Assembly (NCBI RefSeq): GCF_026616205.1
Contig: NZ_JANHGR010000001.1
Span: 868,001-932,000, forward strand
DNA length: 64,000 bases
Reading direction: 5' to 3'
Source of the DNA: Halolamina litorea
GTDB lineage: Archaea > Halobacteriota > Halobacteria > Halobacteriales > Haloferacaceae
Position numbers and translations under genes: made by a program. Below the pieces are notes generated by a model that ran no database searches, was not told the origin of the DNA, and worked only from the letters and a program-made list of their open reading frames with translations. Below are positions 33,995-42,958 of the stretch, in pieces; position 1 is the stretch's first letter, and each line of letters starts with the position of its first letter.

Positions 33995-35743
33995 TCAGAG
34001 CAGCGTCCCGGCGGCGACGACCGCCGCGACGTACGCCGCCGTCGCCGTCGGGAGCGCGATACCGACCCGGTAGCCGATCAGCGAGCGGTCGAGACCGCGT
34101 TCCAACGCGGTTGCCAGCCCGGTCAGAATGGCTGCCAGCAAGAGGACGTACAGGCCGACGACTGGACCGATAGCCGCGATGTCGAGTGCCGCCTCGCCGG
34201 AAGCGGGCGTCGTCCCGGTGGCTGTCGCTGTCCCCGCAGCCGTGCCACGGACCGAGCGGCCGGCGTCGGGGAGCCGACCCACCATCGCCACCGACACGCC
34301 GCCGACGAGCGGGCCGAAGAGGGCGGCCGTGTTCGACAGCGTCCCGGTGATGGACGCCAGTTCGCGGCGCGCGTCGCGTTCGACTCGCGCGAGTTCCCGC
34401 AGGTGCTCGCCGGCCGCGATCAGGGCGTCACCCGCCGGTTCCCCTTCCGTCGCGGCGACACCGAACAGCCGACCGGCGTAGCGGGCCCGTGGGCTCGGTA
34501 CGTCATGCAGCGCGCCGAACCGACCGAAGAACCCGCCCTCGACGGGCAGTCCCAGTCGCTCCAGCCGTCCGACTGCCTCCTCGATCAACTCGCCTGCAGG
34601 CCCCGGCAGTTCGTCGGCGACCTCTTCGAGCGCCCGCTCGACCGCCACCCCGTCCGCGACACGCCGCCCGACCAGCGAGAGCGCGTCCGGTATGCCGGAC
34701 TCGACCGCGCGGAGTTCGCGTCGGAGTTCCCTCGCCGGAGCGAACAGCCACACGAGCGCCACGCCGCCACCGACACCGAGCGCACCGACCGGTGCTGCCC
34801 ACGGGAGGACGACCAGACAAACGACACCGGCGAGTGTCCCTGTCGCCGCTCCGAGCAGGCTGGCCGCCAACCGACGGTCGGGAACGTCCGGATGTGTGCT
34901 GTCGACCGGCGCCGGTGGGAAGGAGACCGGCCGCCGGGCGAGCAGCCAGCCACTCGCTGTGATCAAGCCGCCGGGGAGGATGACGTCGTACAACACGGCC
35001 AGTGTGCTGACACCGAGTCTTACGCCGGCGAGTCTCGCTGCCGGAAGCACGCCGACGAGCGCGAGCGGCAGCAACACGCCGAACGCGTAAAGCCCCGTCA
35101 ACGCCGGCCGTACGTCGCCGGCGAAGGCAGCGGCGCGTTCCTCGACCCCAGCGCGGACCGTCTCCAGCGCCCGTTCACACGCCCGTTCGCGTGCCTCGGC
35201 CGGCGCCTCGGCAGCGTCGACGACCAATGCGGCCGCCCGCTCGATGCTCGGGGCGCGGTCACCCCACTCGGCCGCGAACGACTGGAACCCCGCGTCCGGC
35301 GTCCCGCGGGACCGACGGGCGTGCGCCTGCAAGGAACCTGCGAGGGTGTCGCCGCCGCCGGCGAACTCGACGGCCCGCTCCAGATTCGGCTCGATTCGGA
35401 GTCGCAACGTCAGACGGCCGAACAGGGCGGGCGCCTCGCCGACGGCGCGGGTCGTCGCTACCGCCGCCATCGCTGGGGGGACCTGACGCGTGGCGAGTAG
35501 CGGGGTGATACCGGCCACGAGCGCGAGTGGCAGCAGCCCCGGCGAAATCACGGCGGCGACGGCGCCGGCCCCGATGAGTGCAACCGCGCCGACCACCTCG
35601 CCGGCGGCGACGAGTTCGGCCGCATCCGGCCACCCGAGGCGGTCACAGGCCTCGACGAGGTCTGACGGTGGTTCGGGCCCTCGGGGCCACGAAGCAGCGA
35701 CCCGCACAACGACTCGTTCGACATCGCGCTGGTCCACTACCAC
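33995..35743 (-). CDS. Type II secretion/type IV pilus platform protein (T2SSF, PilC/TadC-like)
   Basis: 582 residues. Two repeats of the T2SSF fold are seen: the first (about 60-290) with helices around GLLPLALVAGITPLLATR and LTGLYAFGVLLPLALVGVLP, the second (about 320-575) with FAPARELRRELRAVESGIPDALSLVGRRV divided by short turns, and paired helices ending the protein. It forms the inner-membrane platform driven by the ATPase. The start is GTG at 35743 (a second GTG at 35737 is two codons later), overlapping the ATPase stop. A longer in-frame extension is only a shadow of the ATPase gene. Confidence 0.88.
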   Translation of the reverse strand: MVVDQRDVERVVVRVAASWPRGPEPPSDLVEACDRLGWPDAAELVAAGEVVGAVALIGAGAVAAVISPGLLPLALVAGITPLLATRQVPPAMAAVATTRAVGEAPALFGRLTLRLRIEPNLERAVEFAGGGDTLAGSLQAHARRSRGTPDAGFQSFAAEWGDRAPSIERAAALVVDAAEAPAEARERACERALETVRAGVEERAAAFAGDVRPALTGLYAFGVLLPLALVGVLPAARLAGVRLGVSTLAVLYDVILPGGLITASGWLLARRPVSFPPAPVDSTHPDVPDRRLAASLLGAATGTLAGVVCLVVLPWAAPVGALGVGGGVALVWLFAPARELRRELRAVESGIPDALSLVGRRVADGVAVERALEEVADELPGPAGELIEEAVGRLERLGLPVEGGFFGRFGALHDVPSPRARYAGRLFGVAATEGEPAGDALIAAGEHLRELARVERDARRELASITGTLSNTAALFGPLVGGVSVAMVGRLPDAGRSVRGTAAGTATATGTTPASGEAALDIAAIGPVVGLYVLLLAAILTGLATALERGLDRSLIGYRVGIALPTATAAYVAAVVAAGTLL

Positions 35744-37692
35744 GTTCCCACCCCCTCCTCGGTCATCCTCTCCACTCCAGCGCCCCGTTCCATCCGTTCT
35801 GCGCGGATCGTCGAGGGCCGGACTACGCCGTCGTCGGCGAGCGAACGCAAGTGGTCGGCCCGCTCGCGAAGTCGTGCCAGTACGTCCGTGTAACGCTCGT
35901 CCGGTGTCGACATCCCGGCGAGCAGACTGCTTTCCCCACGGTCGAGCCGACCCGTCGGGGTGAGGTCCCCGCGGTCGTCGAGCGTGAACAACGGCTGGAT
36001 ATCGGTTCCACCGTCGACCGCCTCTACTTCCTCGAGGGCGACGGCGCGGCGACCACGGTCGGTGTCGGCCACGGTGAGAACGAACCCCGTCGCCCCGAAC
36101 GCCGACTCCTTCACGCCGAGGTCCTCGGTCATCCGGGTTCGGATCGCCTCGGCACCGTCGCCGTGGACCGTTCCGAGCACCGTCCCCGATGCGGCGCCGA
36201 CCCGCATCGCCTCGTACAGCGTTCCGGCCTCCTCGCCCCTCACCTCGCCGACGACGAGGGCGCCCTCGCCTAACCGGAGCGCCGTCCGGAGCGCCGAATC
36301 GGGTGTCGTCTCGCCGGTGGCGCCGTCGCCGCGCGCGACGCTGAGTGCCTGCACGTCGCGGCCCGCCGCCTGCAGCGCCGCGGCCGGGAGTTCGGGCGTG
36401 TCCTCGATCAACACCGTCCGCGTTCGCCGTGGGAGCGCCCAGAGAAGCGCACCGAGCGTGGTCGTCTTCCCGGCACCTCGGGCGCCCGCGACGAGTCCGG
36501 CGGCGCCCCGCTCGACGGCGAGTGAGAGCAGCGCGGCCGCACGCGCCGAGAGCGAGCCAGTCGCCACGAGCCGGGGCAGCGTCCACGGCGTCGCGTCGTG
36601 GCGCCGGAGCGCGAACCCCGTACCCGGAGAGAGCGGTCGGGTCACGCCTGCCACGCGAACCTGCTCTTGCTCCCCGGGTGGACCAACCGGAATCCCGGCG
36701 TCGACCTGCGGACTCGCCCGCGAGAACGCGCGGCCGCTCGCCCGCCGAACCCGTGAGGCCAGCGTCGTGACGCCCTCCGGCGTGAGCCGCACGTTCGTCG
36801 GCATCGTCTCGTCGTCGACGACGACCCGGACCGGCGTCGCCGTCACGGGAGCGGTGATGTAGACATCCGAGACGCGAGCGTCGGCGAACAGGTCCGCCAG
36901 CACGCCCACTCCGCGGGTGTGTTTCCGGAGTGTTTCGGTAAGTGCCTCGACGGGGCGCCCGTCGTCGGCGACTGCCCGGACGGCTCTCGCCGGCCCGAAC
37001 GCTCCGGAGCCCCCGGCGTCGGCGAGCCACGACGCCGCCTCGTCGAGTAGTTCGAACGCCTCCGGGTCGAACGACGCCGAGGCCGGTGTGAGGTGGTAGA
37101 GTGAGTCGTCACCCGTGGGTGACTCCGTGCCCAACGCGTACCGCCTGACCGTTCCCCCCGTCGGGATCGGTTCGGTATCACGGAGTCGCGCCCCGGCGGG
37201 TGATCGGTGGTCGACTCGACAGCGAGCGATCACGGGGCCGCCGTGGGAGCGGAACACGTCGTCATCGTCCACGCACTCGGCACCGGCGGCGAGACCCGTT
37301 TCCCCGGCGAGTCGACCAATCGGACCCGCTCGCCCGGCGGCCTCGTGTGCCGCCGCCAGCGGGTCGGTTCGCGCCGTCGCGGCGATGGCGTCGTCGTGGT
37401 GGCTCGCCAGCGCAACGAAGCGCCCGGCAGCGGTGAGGAGCGCCACCGCGTCGTCGGCGTACCAGCGCTCGTAGCCGCCCGATCGGCTGCGGACGGCGTC
37501 GGCGTCCCGGTCCGCCAGCGCGTCGACGACGGTCCCGCGGCAGGGCGACGACGATGCGAGATCGCCACCTCCCGAGCAGCCGTCGGCGTCCACACGGAGT
37601 TCAACGCGGTCCTCGACGCCCGTTCCTCCGACCTCGACGAACGACGCTCGGCAGCGACACGCCTCCTCAGGTGCCCGCGTGAACAGTGACAT
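35737..37692 (-). CDS. Type II/IV secretion system ATPase (PilB/TadA/VirB11-like)
   Basis: 651 residues. The C-terminal ATPase domain has Walker A in VAGARGAGKTTTLGALLW (about 395-412), the Asp box VLIEDTPELP, Walker B-like LVVGEVRGEEAGTLYEAMRV and the His box GTVLGTVHGDGAEAIRTR. The N-terminal 220 residues are a haloarchaea-specific region with three Cys-containing motifs (CRCRA, CSGGGD, SPCRG). It would power assembly of the surface filament or secretion. It overlaps the upstream gene by 26 bases and the platform gene downstream by 7. Confidence 0.92.
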   Translation of the reverse strand: MSLFTRAPEEACRCRASFVEVGGTGVEDRVELRVDADGCSGGGDLASSSPCRGTVVDALADRDADAVRSRSGGYERWYADDAVALLTAAGRFVALASHHDDAIAATARTDPLAAAHEAAGRAGPIGRLAGETGLAAGAECVDDDDVFRSHGGPVIARCRVDHRSPAGARLRDTEPIPTGGTVRRYALGTESPTGDDSLYHLTPASASFDPEAFELLDEAASWLADAGGSGAFGPARAVRAVADDGRPVEALTETLRKHTRGVGVLADLFADARVSDVYITAPVTATPVRVVVDDETMPTNVRLTPEGVTTLASRVRRASGRAFSRASPQVDAGIPVGPPGEQEQVRVAGVTRPLSPGTGFALRRHDATPWTLPRLVATGSLSARAAALLSLAVERGAAGLVAGARGAGKTTTLGALLWALPRRTRTVLIEDTPELPAAALQAAGRDVQALSVARGDGATGETTPDSALRTALRLGEGALVVGEVRGEEAGTLYEAMRVGAASGTVLGTVHGDGAEAIRTRMTEDLGVKESAFGATGFVLTVADTDRGRRAVALEEVEAVDGGTDIQPLFTLDDRGDLTPTGRLDRGESSLLAGMSTPDERYTDVLARLRERADHLRSLADDGVVRPSTIRAERMERGAGVERMTEEGVGTW

Positions 37693-38155
37693 GGGGTCGT
37701 TGGTCCCGGTCTCGTACTTGAGTCCTCGGCAGGGAGTCGGCGGCGACTCGGACGACCCGACCGTCGACGCCGTCGACGAGCGTCAGCGTCAGTCGGTACT
37801 CGCCGGGCGTTCCGAACCGGATCGGTCCGTCGGCGGTCGTCAGCGGGAGCGCGAGGCGGTACGTCCGTGACCCGCCGCCATCGAGGGTGTACCGAACCGC
37901 ACAGTTCGAACGACACCCCACCGCGAAGCGCTCGACGCCGGCGGCGGTCAACGACGCCCCCGGGAGCGTGATGCGTACCGTCCGCCGTGCGCCCGGATCG
38001 TCCTCGGCGAGCAGCGAGTGGCCCGCACGCGCCAGCCGGTCGAGATCCCGGTCGAGGCTGGCACGTGTTCGATCCGTCGCCGCCGACTCGACCGCCGGGA
38101 CTGCGGCCCCGAAGAGTGCGGCAGCCAGCGCGACGGCGAGGAGCACACGGATCAC
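37667..38155 (-). CDS. Exported protein of the pilus-like operon (DUF7311-like)
   Basis: 162 residues with a signal-type N-terminus (VLLAVALAAALFGAAVPAV, about 4-22), then RASLDRDLDRLARAGHSLL and an extracellular beta-rich domain with FAVGCRSNCAVRYTL, a Cys pair that could form a disulfide. It overlaps both neighbours (ATGA upstream, 26 bases downstream). Function unknown; the DUF number is from memory. Confidence 0.78.
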   Translation of the reverse strand: MIRVLLAVALAAALFGAAVPAVESAATDRTRASLDRDLDRLARAGHSLLAEDDPGARRTVRITLPGASLTAAGVERFAVGCRSNCAVRYTLDGGGSRTYRLALPLTTADGPIRFGTPGEYRLTLTLVDGVDGRVVRVAADSLPRTQVRDRDQRPHVTVHAGT

Positions 38156-38604
38156 CGCAGGCCCCGGAGTCGCTCCCGAAGCCCGTGGTTCGACGCGCTC
38201 TCGGTACCTCCGTCGTCTACCGACTCGCGGTCGCTGGAGCGGTCACATCCGTACTCGTTAGCAGTCGCCCGCTCGTCACTGTCCTCGCCGAAACGCTCCT
38301 CGATGCTGCCTTCGGTGTCCCCGTGGATCTCCGTCTCCAACCGATCGACGGCGGCGACGGCGGCGTCAGCGCGGCGCTCGACGGACTCGTTCACCGCGGA
38401 GACGCCGCCGAGGAACCCACGGACCGCCTGTAGAGCGGCGTCCAGTTCCTCGACCCGCGTTTCGAGCGTATCGAGCCGTCCGTCGACGTCGTGCCCGCGC
38501 GAGACGGCGTCGATGTCGTTGTCGCCGACGGCTCCGTCGTCGCCGTCGCCGAGTGCGCGTTCGACCGCCGCGAGCCGTCGTTCGAGGTCCTCGCTGTCGA
38601 CCAT
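38152..38604 (-). CDS. Coiled-coil protein heading the pilus-like operon (DUF7310-like)
   Basis: 150 residues. Two heptad regions, MVDSEDLERRLAAVERALG (1-19) and RLDTLETRVEELDAALQAVR (about 43-62), plus an acidic linker and a basic end (GLRERLRGLR). No signal peptide; probably cytoplasmic. It is the first gene of the minus-strand series and divergent from cetZ with 86 bases between start codons. It may regulate or scaffold the secretion ATPase. Confidence 0.78.
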   Translation of the reverse strand: MVDSEDLERRLAAVERALGDGDDGAVGDNDIDAVSRGHDVDGRLDTLETRVEELDAALQAVRGFLGGVSAVNESVERRADAAVAAVDRLETEIHGDTEGSIEERFGEDSDERATANEYGCDRSSDRESVDDGGTESASNHGLRERLRGLR

Positions 38605-38690
38605 GTCGCTGGGTGCTCGCCCGATCGGAGATAAGGTTCAGGGGGGCACCCGGGCGAAGCTTAACAACCCGTGGGAGTGAACGAGCGTTC

Positions 38691-39827
38691 ATGAAGACGG
38701 TCCTCGTCGGTGTGGGGCAGGCGGGTGGAAAGGTGACGACTGCCCTCGCCGAGTACGACGACGAGATGGGCTTTCACGCCGTGCGCGACGCCCTCGCGGT
38801 CAACAGTGCGAAAGCGGACCTCCAGAACCTCCCGCTCGAGACGGTGTTGATCGGCCAGGACGTGGTGAAGGGCCACGGCGTCGGCGGCGACAACGAACTC
38901 GGCGCCGAGGTGATGCAGCGCGACGCCGACGAGGTGGTCAACGCCCTCGGCGACAAGATTGACTCGGCGACGGAGGCGGTGTTCGTCGTCGCGGGGCTAG
39001 GTGGTGGGACGGGTTCGGGGGGCGCGCCGGTGCTCGCGAAGGAGCTCAAACGGATCTACGACGTACCGATATACACCATCGGCATCCTCCCCGGTCGGGA
39101 CGAAGGGTCGCTCTATCAGGCGAACGCCGGCCGCTCGCTCAAGACGCTCGCCCGCGAGGCCGACTCGGTGCTCCTGATCGACAACGACGCGTGGCGCGAG
39201 AGCGGCGACAGCGTCGCCGAGGGGATGGCGTCGATCAACGAGCGCATTGCGCGCCGTGTCGGGCTACTGCTCGCGGCCGGCGAACCCATCGAGGATCGCT
39301 CGCTCGGTCTCGGGGGCGGCGGCGTCGACCGGGACGTGGCCCAGAGCGTCGTCGACACCAGCGAGGTCATCAACACCCTCCGGAAGGGGGGGCTCGCTGC
39401 CGTCGGGTACGCCGAGTCCCCGGCCAGCGAGGACGCCGACGACAACGTCAACGTGGTCACGAGTACGACTCGACAGGCGCTGCTGACCGGGACCAGCCTT
39501 CCCGACGCGACGGCGGCCGACGCCGCCCTCCTCGTCGTCGCCGGCCGCCCGGACACCCTCTCTCGGAAGGGGGTCGAGCGGGCCCGCTCGTGGGTCGAAG
39601 AGGAGACCGGCAGCATGGAGGTCCGCGGCGGGGACTTCCCGCTCGAGACCGACGCGATCTCCTCGTTGGTCCTGCTGAGCGGCGTCGAACGCTCCCCCCG
39701 GATCAAGGAGTTCATGAACCGCGCCGCGGAGGCACAGGCCGACGCCCGGGACGAACGGGACGAAGGCGCTGCCAAGCGCGACGCCGCCGCGTCGTTCCAG
39801 AACGACGAACTGGACGACCTGTTCTGA
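38691..39827 (+). CDS. cetZ: CetZ tubulin-like protein
   Basis: 378 residues. The tubulin/FtsZ GTP-binding motif is GLGGGTGSGGAPVLAKE (about 102-118). The N-terminus MKTVLVGVGQAGGKV and the acidic C-terminal QNDELDDLF agree with CetZ, a haloarchaeal cytoskeletal family controlling rod shape and motility in Haloferax. The T7 catalytic region is present but diverged relative to FtsZ, as usual for CetZ. Which CetZ paralogue it is cannot be set. CTTAAC at 38670-38675 is the likely TATA box, about 16-21 bases upstream. A longer in-frame start is rejected. Confidence 0.95.
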   Translation: MKTVLVGVGQAGGKVTTALAEYDDEMGFHAVRDALAVNSAKADLQNLPLETVLIGQDVVKGHGVGGDNELGAEVMQRDADEVVNALGDKIDSATEAVFVVAGLGGGTGSGGAPVLAKELKRIYDVPIYTIGILPGRDEGSLYQANAGRSLKTLAREADSVLLIDNDAWRESGDSVAEGMASINERIARRVGLLLAAGEPIEDRSLGLGGGGVDRDVAQSVVDTSEVINTLRKGGLAAVGYAESPASEDADDNVNVVTSTTRQALLTGTSLPDATAADAALLVVAGRPDTLSRKGVERARSWVEEETGSMEVRGGDFPLETDAISSLVLLSGVERSPRIKEFMNRAAEAQADARDERDEGAAKRDAAASFQNDELDDLF

Positions 39828-39893
39828 TCTCTCCGGGAGGGGCGTCGCCGCCTCGCCCGTCGCCTATTTCTCCCCGGCGACCGGAGTCGGCCT

Positions 39894-40415
39894 ATGCGCG
39901 AGTACGCCGACGACCCGCCGATCGAGCAACGCATCGGTGACGCCCTCCGGGAGCGTGACGCCACCGTCGCCGTCGCCGAGTCCTGTACGGGCGGCCTGAT
40001 CGGGTCGCTCCTGACCGACGTGCCGGGCTCCTCGGACTACTTCGACCGCTCGGTCGTCACCTACTCCTACGACGCAAAGCTGACCGAGTTGGCGGTCTCC
40101 CGGGAGAGCCTCGACGGCCACGGCGCCGTCTCGGCACCAGTCGCCGAACAGATGGCCGCCGGCGTCAGGGACACCGCGGGAGCGACGTTCGGCCTCTCGA
40201 CGACGGGGATCGCCGGTCCCGAGGGTGGCAGCGAGGAGAAACCCGTTGGAACGGTGTTCATCGGCCGCGCCTACGCCGCCGACTGGGGGACCGGTGGCTC
40301 CTACACCGAGGTCTCCCGCCACGTCTTCGACGGTTCGCGGACCGAGATCAAAGAACAGATCGCGCGGAAAGCACTGGAACTGCTGCTGTCCGACGCCGAT
40401 CTGTCGGACCGCTGA
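39894..40415 (+). CDS. pncC: CinA/PncC-family nicotinamide-nucleotide amidohydrolase
   Basis: 173 residues, the single-domain form. The catalytic Ser-Lys region has AVAESCTGGLIGSLLTDVPG (about 26-45) with YSYDAKLTELAVS and GLSTTGIAGPEGGSEEKPVGT. The family hydrolyses nicotinamide mononucleotide to nicotinate mononucleotide in pyridine-nucleotide recycling. No partner genes are adjacent. 66 bases separate it from cetZ. Confidence 0.92.
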   Translation: MREYADDPPIEQRIGDALRERDATVAVAESCTGGLIGSLLTDVPGSSDYFDRSVVTYSYDAKLTELAVSRESLDGHGAVSAPVAEQMAAGVRDTAGATFGLSTTGIAGPEGGSEEKPVGTVFIGRAYAADWGTGGSYTEVSRHVFDGSRTEIKEQIARKALELLLSDADLSDR

Positions 40416-40511
40416 CTGGGTGCCGTTCGTCCAGCTGTAGCGACACGATCGCGGGGTTCTGAGCCGTCTCCGGCCGAAACGCTTTGTGCCGACCCGCTCG
40501 CTTGACCCTAC

Positions 40512-41006
40512 ATGAACAAGAAAGGGCACGTACTCAACGCCATCCTGCTGGCCATCGGCGTGGGGTACGTGTTGGAGCCCTCGGGGGACGTGGAGACGTT
40601 CGTCGCCATCGGGGAAGTGTCGCTGCCGCTGGTGCTCGGGGCGCTGTTCCCCGACGTGGACACCGCCTTCGGCAAACACCGGAAGACGCTGCACAACCTC
40701 CCGGTGCTCGGGATCGCGCTCGCATACCCGGTCTTCTTCGGGAACCTGAGTTTCGTCTGGGCGGGGATCCTGAGTCACTACGTGCTCGACATGCTGGGGA
40801 GCAAGCGCGGGATCGCGCTGTTCTACCCGTTCTGGAGCGAGGAGTTCGGCTCGCCGACGGGCGTCACCACGTCGAGCACCTACGCCGACGTGGTCACTAT
40901 CGTCGTCACGCTGATCGAGGTCGGCGTGTTCGCCCTGTTCGTCCACGTGCTCCCGGGCTATCTCCCGCCGGGGCTCGAACTGGGCGGCGTCACGACGATG
41001 ATCTAG
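40512..41006 (+). CDS. Membrane-bound metal-dependent hydrolase (YdjM/LexA-regulated type)
   Basis: 164 residues with four or five membrane helices. Metal-ligand candidates typical of the family: His in MNKKGHVLNAILL, LFPDVDTAFGKHRKTLHN and ILSHYVLDMLG. The family is predicted to be an integral-membrane zinc hydrolase; substrates are unknown. It overlaps the opposing PHP gene at the stop codons by four bases. Confidence 0.85.
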   Translation: MNKKGHVLNAILLAIGVGYVLEPSGDVETFVAIGEVSLPLVLGALFPDVDTAFGKHRKTLHNLPVLGIALAYPVFFGNLSFVWAGILSHYVLDMLGSKRGIALFYPFWSEEFGSPTGVTTSSTYADVVTIVVTLIEVGVFALFVHVLPGYLPPGLELGGVTTMI

Positions 41007-41764
41007 TAGACGGCGACGTCGTCGAACCGGCCGCCGTACGCGATGTGGTCGGGGTGGGTGGGCTCGGTGCCCGAGAGGAACAGTCGGTTGATCTTCCCCC
41101 ACGAGTTCTCGTAGCCGAGGTGGGCGAACTCAGCGAGGTTCCGGAGCCGGTGGCTCGGCCCGGCCCGGTGCACGACTCGCCGGTCGACTCCCGAGACGAG
41201 CGCCTCCACGAGGTCGATCTCGCGCTCGATCCCGGTCTCGAAGGCGGTCCACGCCTCGCCGATAGTGCCGCGGAGGTGGGCGTACGACGAGCCGAAAGCC
41301 GGCAGGCCGGCCTCCTCGGCGACGCGTTTGGCTTGACTGTTGACCGGCGGCAGGGACTTGGCGTTGTACGTCTCGACGGCGTCGATGTGGTCGGCGTAGG
41401 CCCGGACCTCCGGGCGCCCGAGGCTGACGTTCAACAGCGTCGGGTGGGGGACACAGAGGGCCGCACCCTGCTCGGCAATCGCCGACAGCGCCCCCTCGAA
41501 GGAGATGAAGTCCGGCACGGGGTCTGAGAGCCCTATCGCGAGCAGGTGGCGCCGGTTCTGCCAGTTCCCCGTGAAGATCTCTCGGCCCGGCACCACCAGC
41601 AGTTCGTCGTCGCTGTGGCGCTCGGCGCGCTTCCGGATCTCGGGGAGGCGCTCGAAGTGTGGGGCGTAGACGAGCACGTCGAGACCGCGCGCTTTCGCCC
41701 GCTCGACGACTCGACCGTCGAGCGTCTTGACGTGCATATCGACCCGCGTCGTCGCCGTAGTCAC
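41003..41764 (-). CDS. PHP-domain metal-dependent protein
   Basis: 253 residues. The start is GTG at 41764: VDMHVKTLDGRVVERAKARG then DVLVYAPHFERL, LVVPGREIFTG and CVPHPTLLNVSLG, FGSSYAHLRGTIGEA are the PHP metal-site segments. The first motif is D-M-H rather than the usual H-x-H. CTATTTGG (minus strand, about 41788-41795) lies 25-31 bases before the GTG and supports it over much longer in-frame starts that would invade the divergent gene. PHP proteins include phosphatases and polymerase-associated nucleases; no specific role is assigned. Confidence 0.87.
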   Translation of the reverse strand: MTTATTRVDMHVKTLDGRVVERAKARGLDVLVYAPHFERLPEIRKRAERHSDDELLVVPGREIFTGNWQNRRHLLAIGLSDPVPDFISFEGALSAIAEQGAALCVPHPTLLNVSLGRPEVRAYADHIDAVETYNAKSLPPVNSQAKRVAEEAGLPAFGSSYAHLRGTIGEAWTAFETGIEREIDLVEALVSGVDRRVVHRAGPSHRLRNLAEFAHLGYENSWGKINRLFLSGTEPTHPDHIAYGGRFDDVAVY

Positions 41765-41860
41765 GTTCCGTTCGAGTCGGTCGGCGCCCAAATAGCCTCC
41801 GTGTTTCCCCGCCGGCGGTCGGGGAGAACCCTTTTGCCGACACCACTCCAGAGACCGCCT

Positions 41861-42160
41861 ATGAGTCGATGGAACTGCGGGATCGCCGGCTGCGGCCGGG
41901 AGTTCGACGGCCCCGAACCCGTCATCGTCCACCAGACGACCGAGCACCAACGCCACGAGTGTGCGGTCTGTGGCACGATCGTCCCCGAGGGCTACTTCGC
42001 GATCCGCCACGCCTTCGACGAACACACCCGATCGGAGTACGTTCGCGCCTACGACGCCGACAGCAGCGACGTGCGTGCCAGGGAAGCCGTCAAGGAGGAG
42101 ATCGAGGCGAACGCGGACCTCCAGAGCGTCGTCGAACAGCTGAACGCCCGCTCGCAGTAA
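41861..42160 (+). CDS. C2H2/Cys-rich zinc-binding haloarchaeal protein
   Basis: 99 residues. WNCGIAGCGREFDGPEPVIVHQTTEH, split into two ligand groups, and HECAVCGTIVPEGYFAIRHAFDEHTR show two zinc-binding motifs (C-x4-C...H-x4-H and C-x2-C...H-x5-H). The rest is acidic helix (VKEEIEANADLQSVVEQL). I associate it with haloarchaeal DUF7565, unverified. Probable nucleic-acid or protein-binding role. ATG at 41861; longer in-frame upstream extensions overlap the PHP gene. Confidence 0.82.
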   Translation: MSRWNCGIAGCGREFDGPEPVIVHQTTEHQRHECAVCGTIVPEGYFAIRHAFDEHTRSEYVRAYDADSSDVRAREAVKEEIEANADLQSVVEQLNARSQ

Positions 42161-42233
42161 GGGTCGGCGCTGTCAGAAGGGACTGCTTCCGTTCCGGTTC
42201 ACGGCGCGACGCGCCGCGTGTCTGCACGAAGAA

Positions 42234-42671
42234 CTACCGTTCTTCGGAGTCGAGCACCCGGATCTGGTCCCCGCGGACCGTGACCGGGATCGGGACCGTC
42301 GCCTCGTAGAGTTCGACGGTCACCTGGTCCTTGCCCTCGTCGATGCGCTGGACCTGTGCCTTCTCGCCCTTGAACGGGCCGGCGATGAGTTCGACGATGT
42401 CGCCCTCCGCGATGCCCTCCACGTCGGGGGTCGGCGAGAGGAAGTGCTCGACCTCGGTCATCGACGACGTGCCGGGGACCATCCCTCGGGCGTGAGGGAT
42501 CTCCTCGAGCACGCGCTCGATGATGGAGTCGTCGTCGGCTTCCACCATCACGTAGGAGGTGAGCGAGTCCGGCGCCAGCACGGCGTGGATGTCGGCCATC
42601 TCCTTGCTGGCGATCATGTCGGCGACGGTCTCCTCCTGCCGGGCGGTGGTCTTGACGGCGAAGATCGGCAT
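42234..42671 (-). CDS. spt5: Transcription elongation factor Spt5
   Basis: 145 residues. NGN domain (1-85, [20 protein letters not shown] ... GMVPGTSSM) followed by a KOW domain (about 90-125, [19 protein letters not shown]). Binds RNA polymerase with Spt4 and improves processivity. It starts directly after the secE stop (TAG then ATG), so it is translated from the same mRNA as secE. Confidence 0.96.
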   Translation of the reverse strand: MPIFAVKTTARQEETVADMIASKEMADIHAVLAPDSLTSYVMVEADDDSIIERVLEEIPHARGMVPGTSSMTEVEHFLSPTPDVEGIAEGDIVELIAGPFKGEKAQVQRIDEGKDQVTVELYEATVPIPVTVRGDQIRVLDSEER

Positions 42672-42851
42672 CTAGACACCACCCGCGCCCGGCACGAAGG
42701 TCATGATCGCGAACATCACGAACCCGAGGAAGCCGATGAGGAAGATACCGGCGCCGGCGATCTTGGCGACCATCGAGAACTCCTCCCACTCGGGGGTGCT
42801 CGCGAGTTTGAGCACGCGTACGTACTCCGAGAGGTCGTATTTGACGTCCAT
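42672..42851 (-). CDS. secE: Preprotein translocase subunit SecE (Sec61 gamma)
   Basis: 59 residues: MDVKYDLSEYVRVLKLASTP, then EWEEFSMVAKIAGAG and a single membrane helix FLIGFLGFVMFAIMTFV (about 38-54). This is the haloarchaeal Sec61 gamma subunit of the SecYE channel. ATG at 42851; a TATA-like CTATC region (about 42876-42890 plus strand TTTTCTATCTATTGA) gives a short leader. Order secE-spt5 beside ftsZ1 is the conserved haloarchaeal arrangement. Confidence 0.93.
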   Translation of the reverse strand: MDVKYDLSEYVRVLKLASTPEWEEFSMVAKIAGAGIFLIGFLGFVMFAIMTFVPGAGGV

Positions 42852-42936
42852 CTTGGTGTGAGGTTCTGCCCGACGCCTTTTCTATCTATTGAATGTGCTC
42901 TCCACGGAGCAACGCGTCGCGTGGGGGACGACCCGC

Positions 42937-42943
42937 GAAAAAC
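42937..42943 (-). terminator. T-rich terminator after ftsZ1
   Basis: GGTTTTTC on the minus strand, 16-22 bases after the ftsZ1 stop; archaeal termination typically uses such runs. The secE promoter follows, so secE-spt5 are probably also transcribed separately. Confidence 0.4.
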
Positions 42944-42958
42944 CGCCCTGGCCGTCGA

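Noticed and set aside
35744-37030. Long N-terminal extension of the T2SSF platform protein
   Set aside because: It overlaps the whole ATPase gene in another frame and is Arg/Gly-rich; a GTG at 35743 overlapping the ATPase stop is the proper start.
41765-42025. N-terminal extension of the PHP-domain protein
   Set aside because: It would invade the divergent zinc-binding gene; a TATA box sits about 27 bases before GTG 41764.
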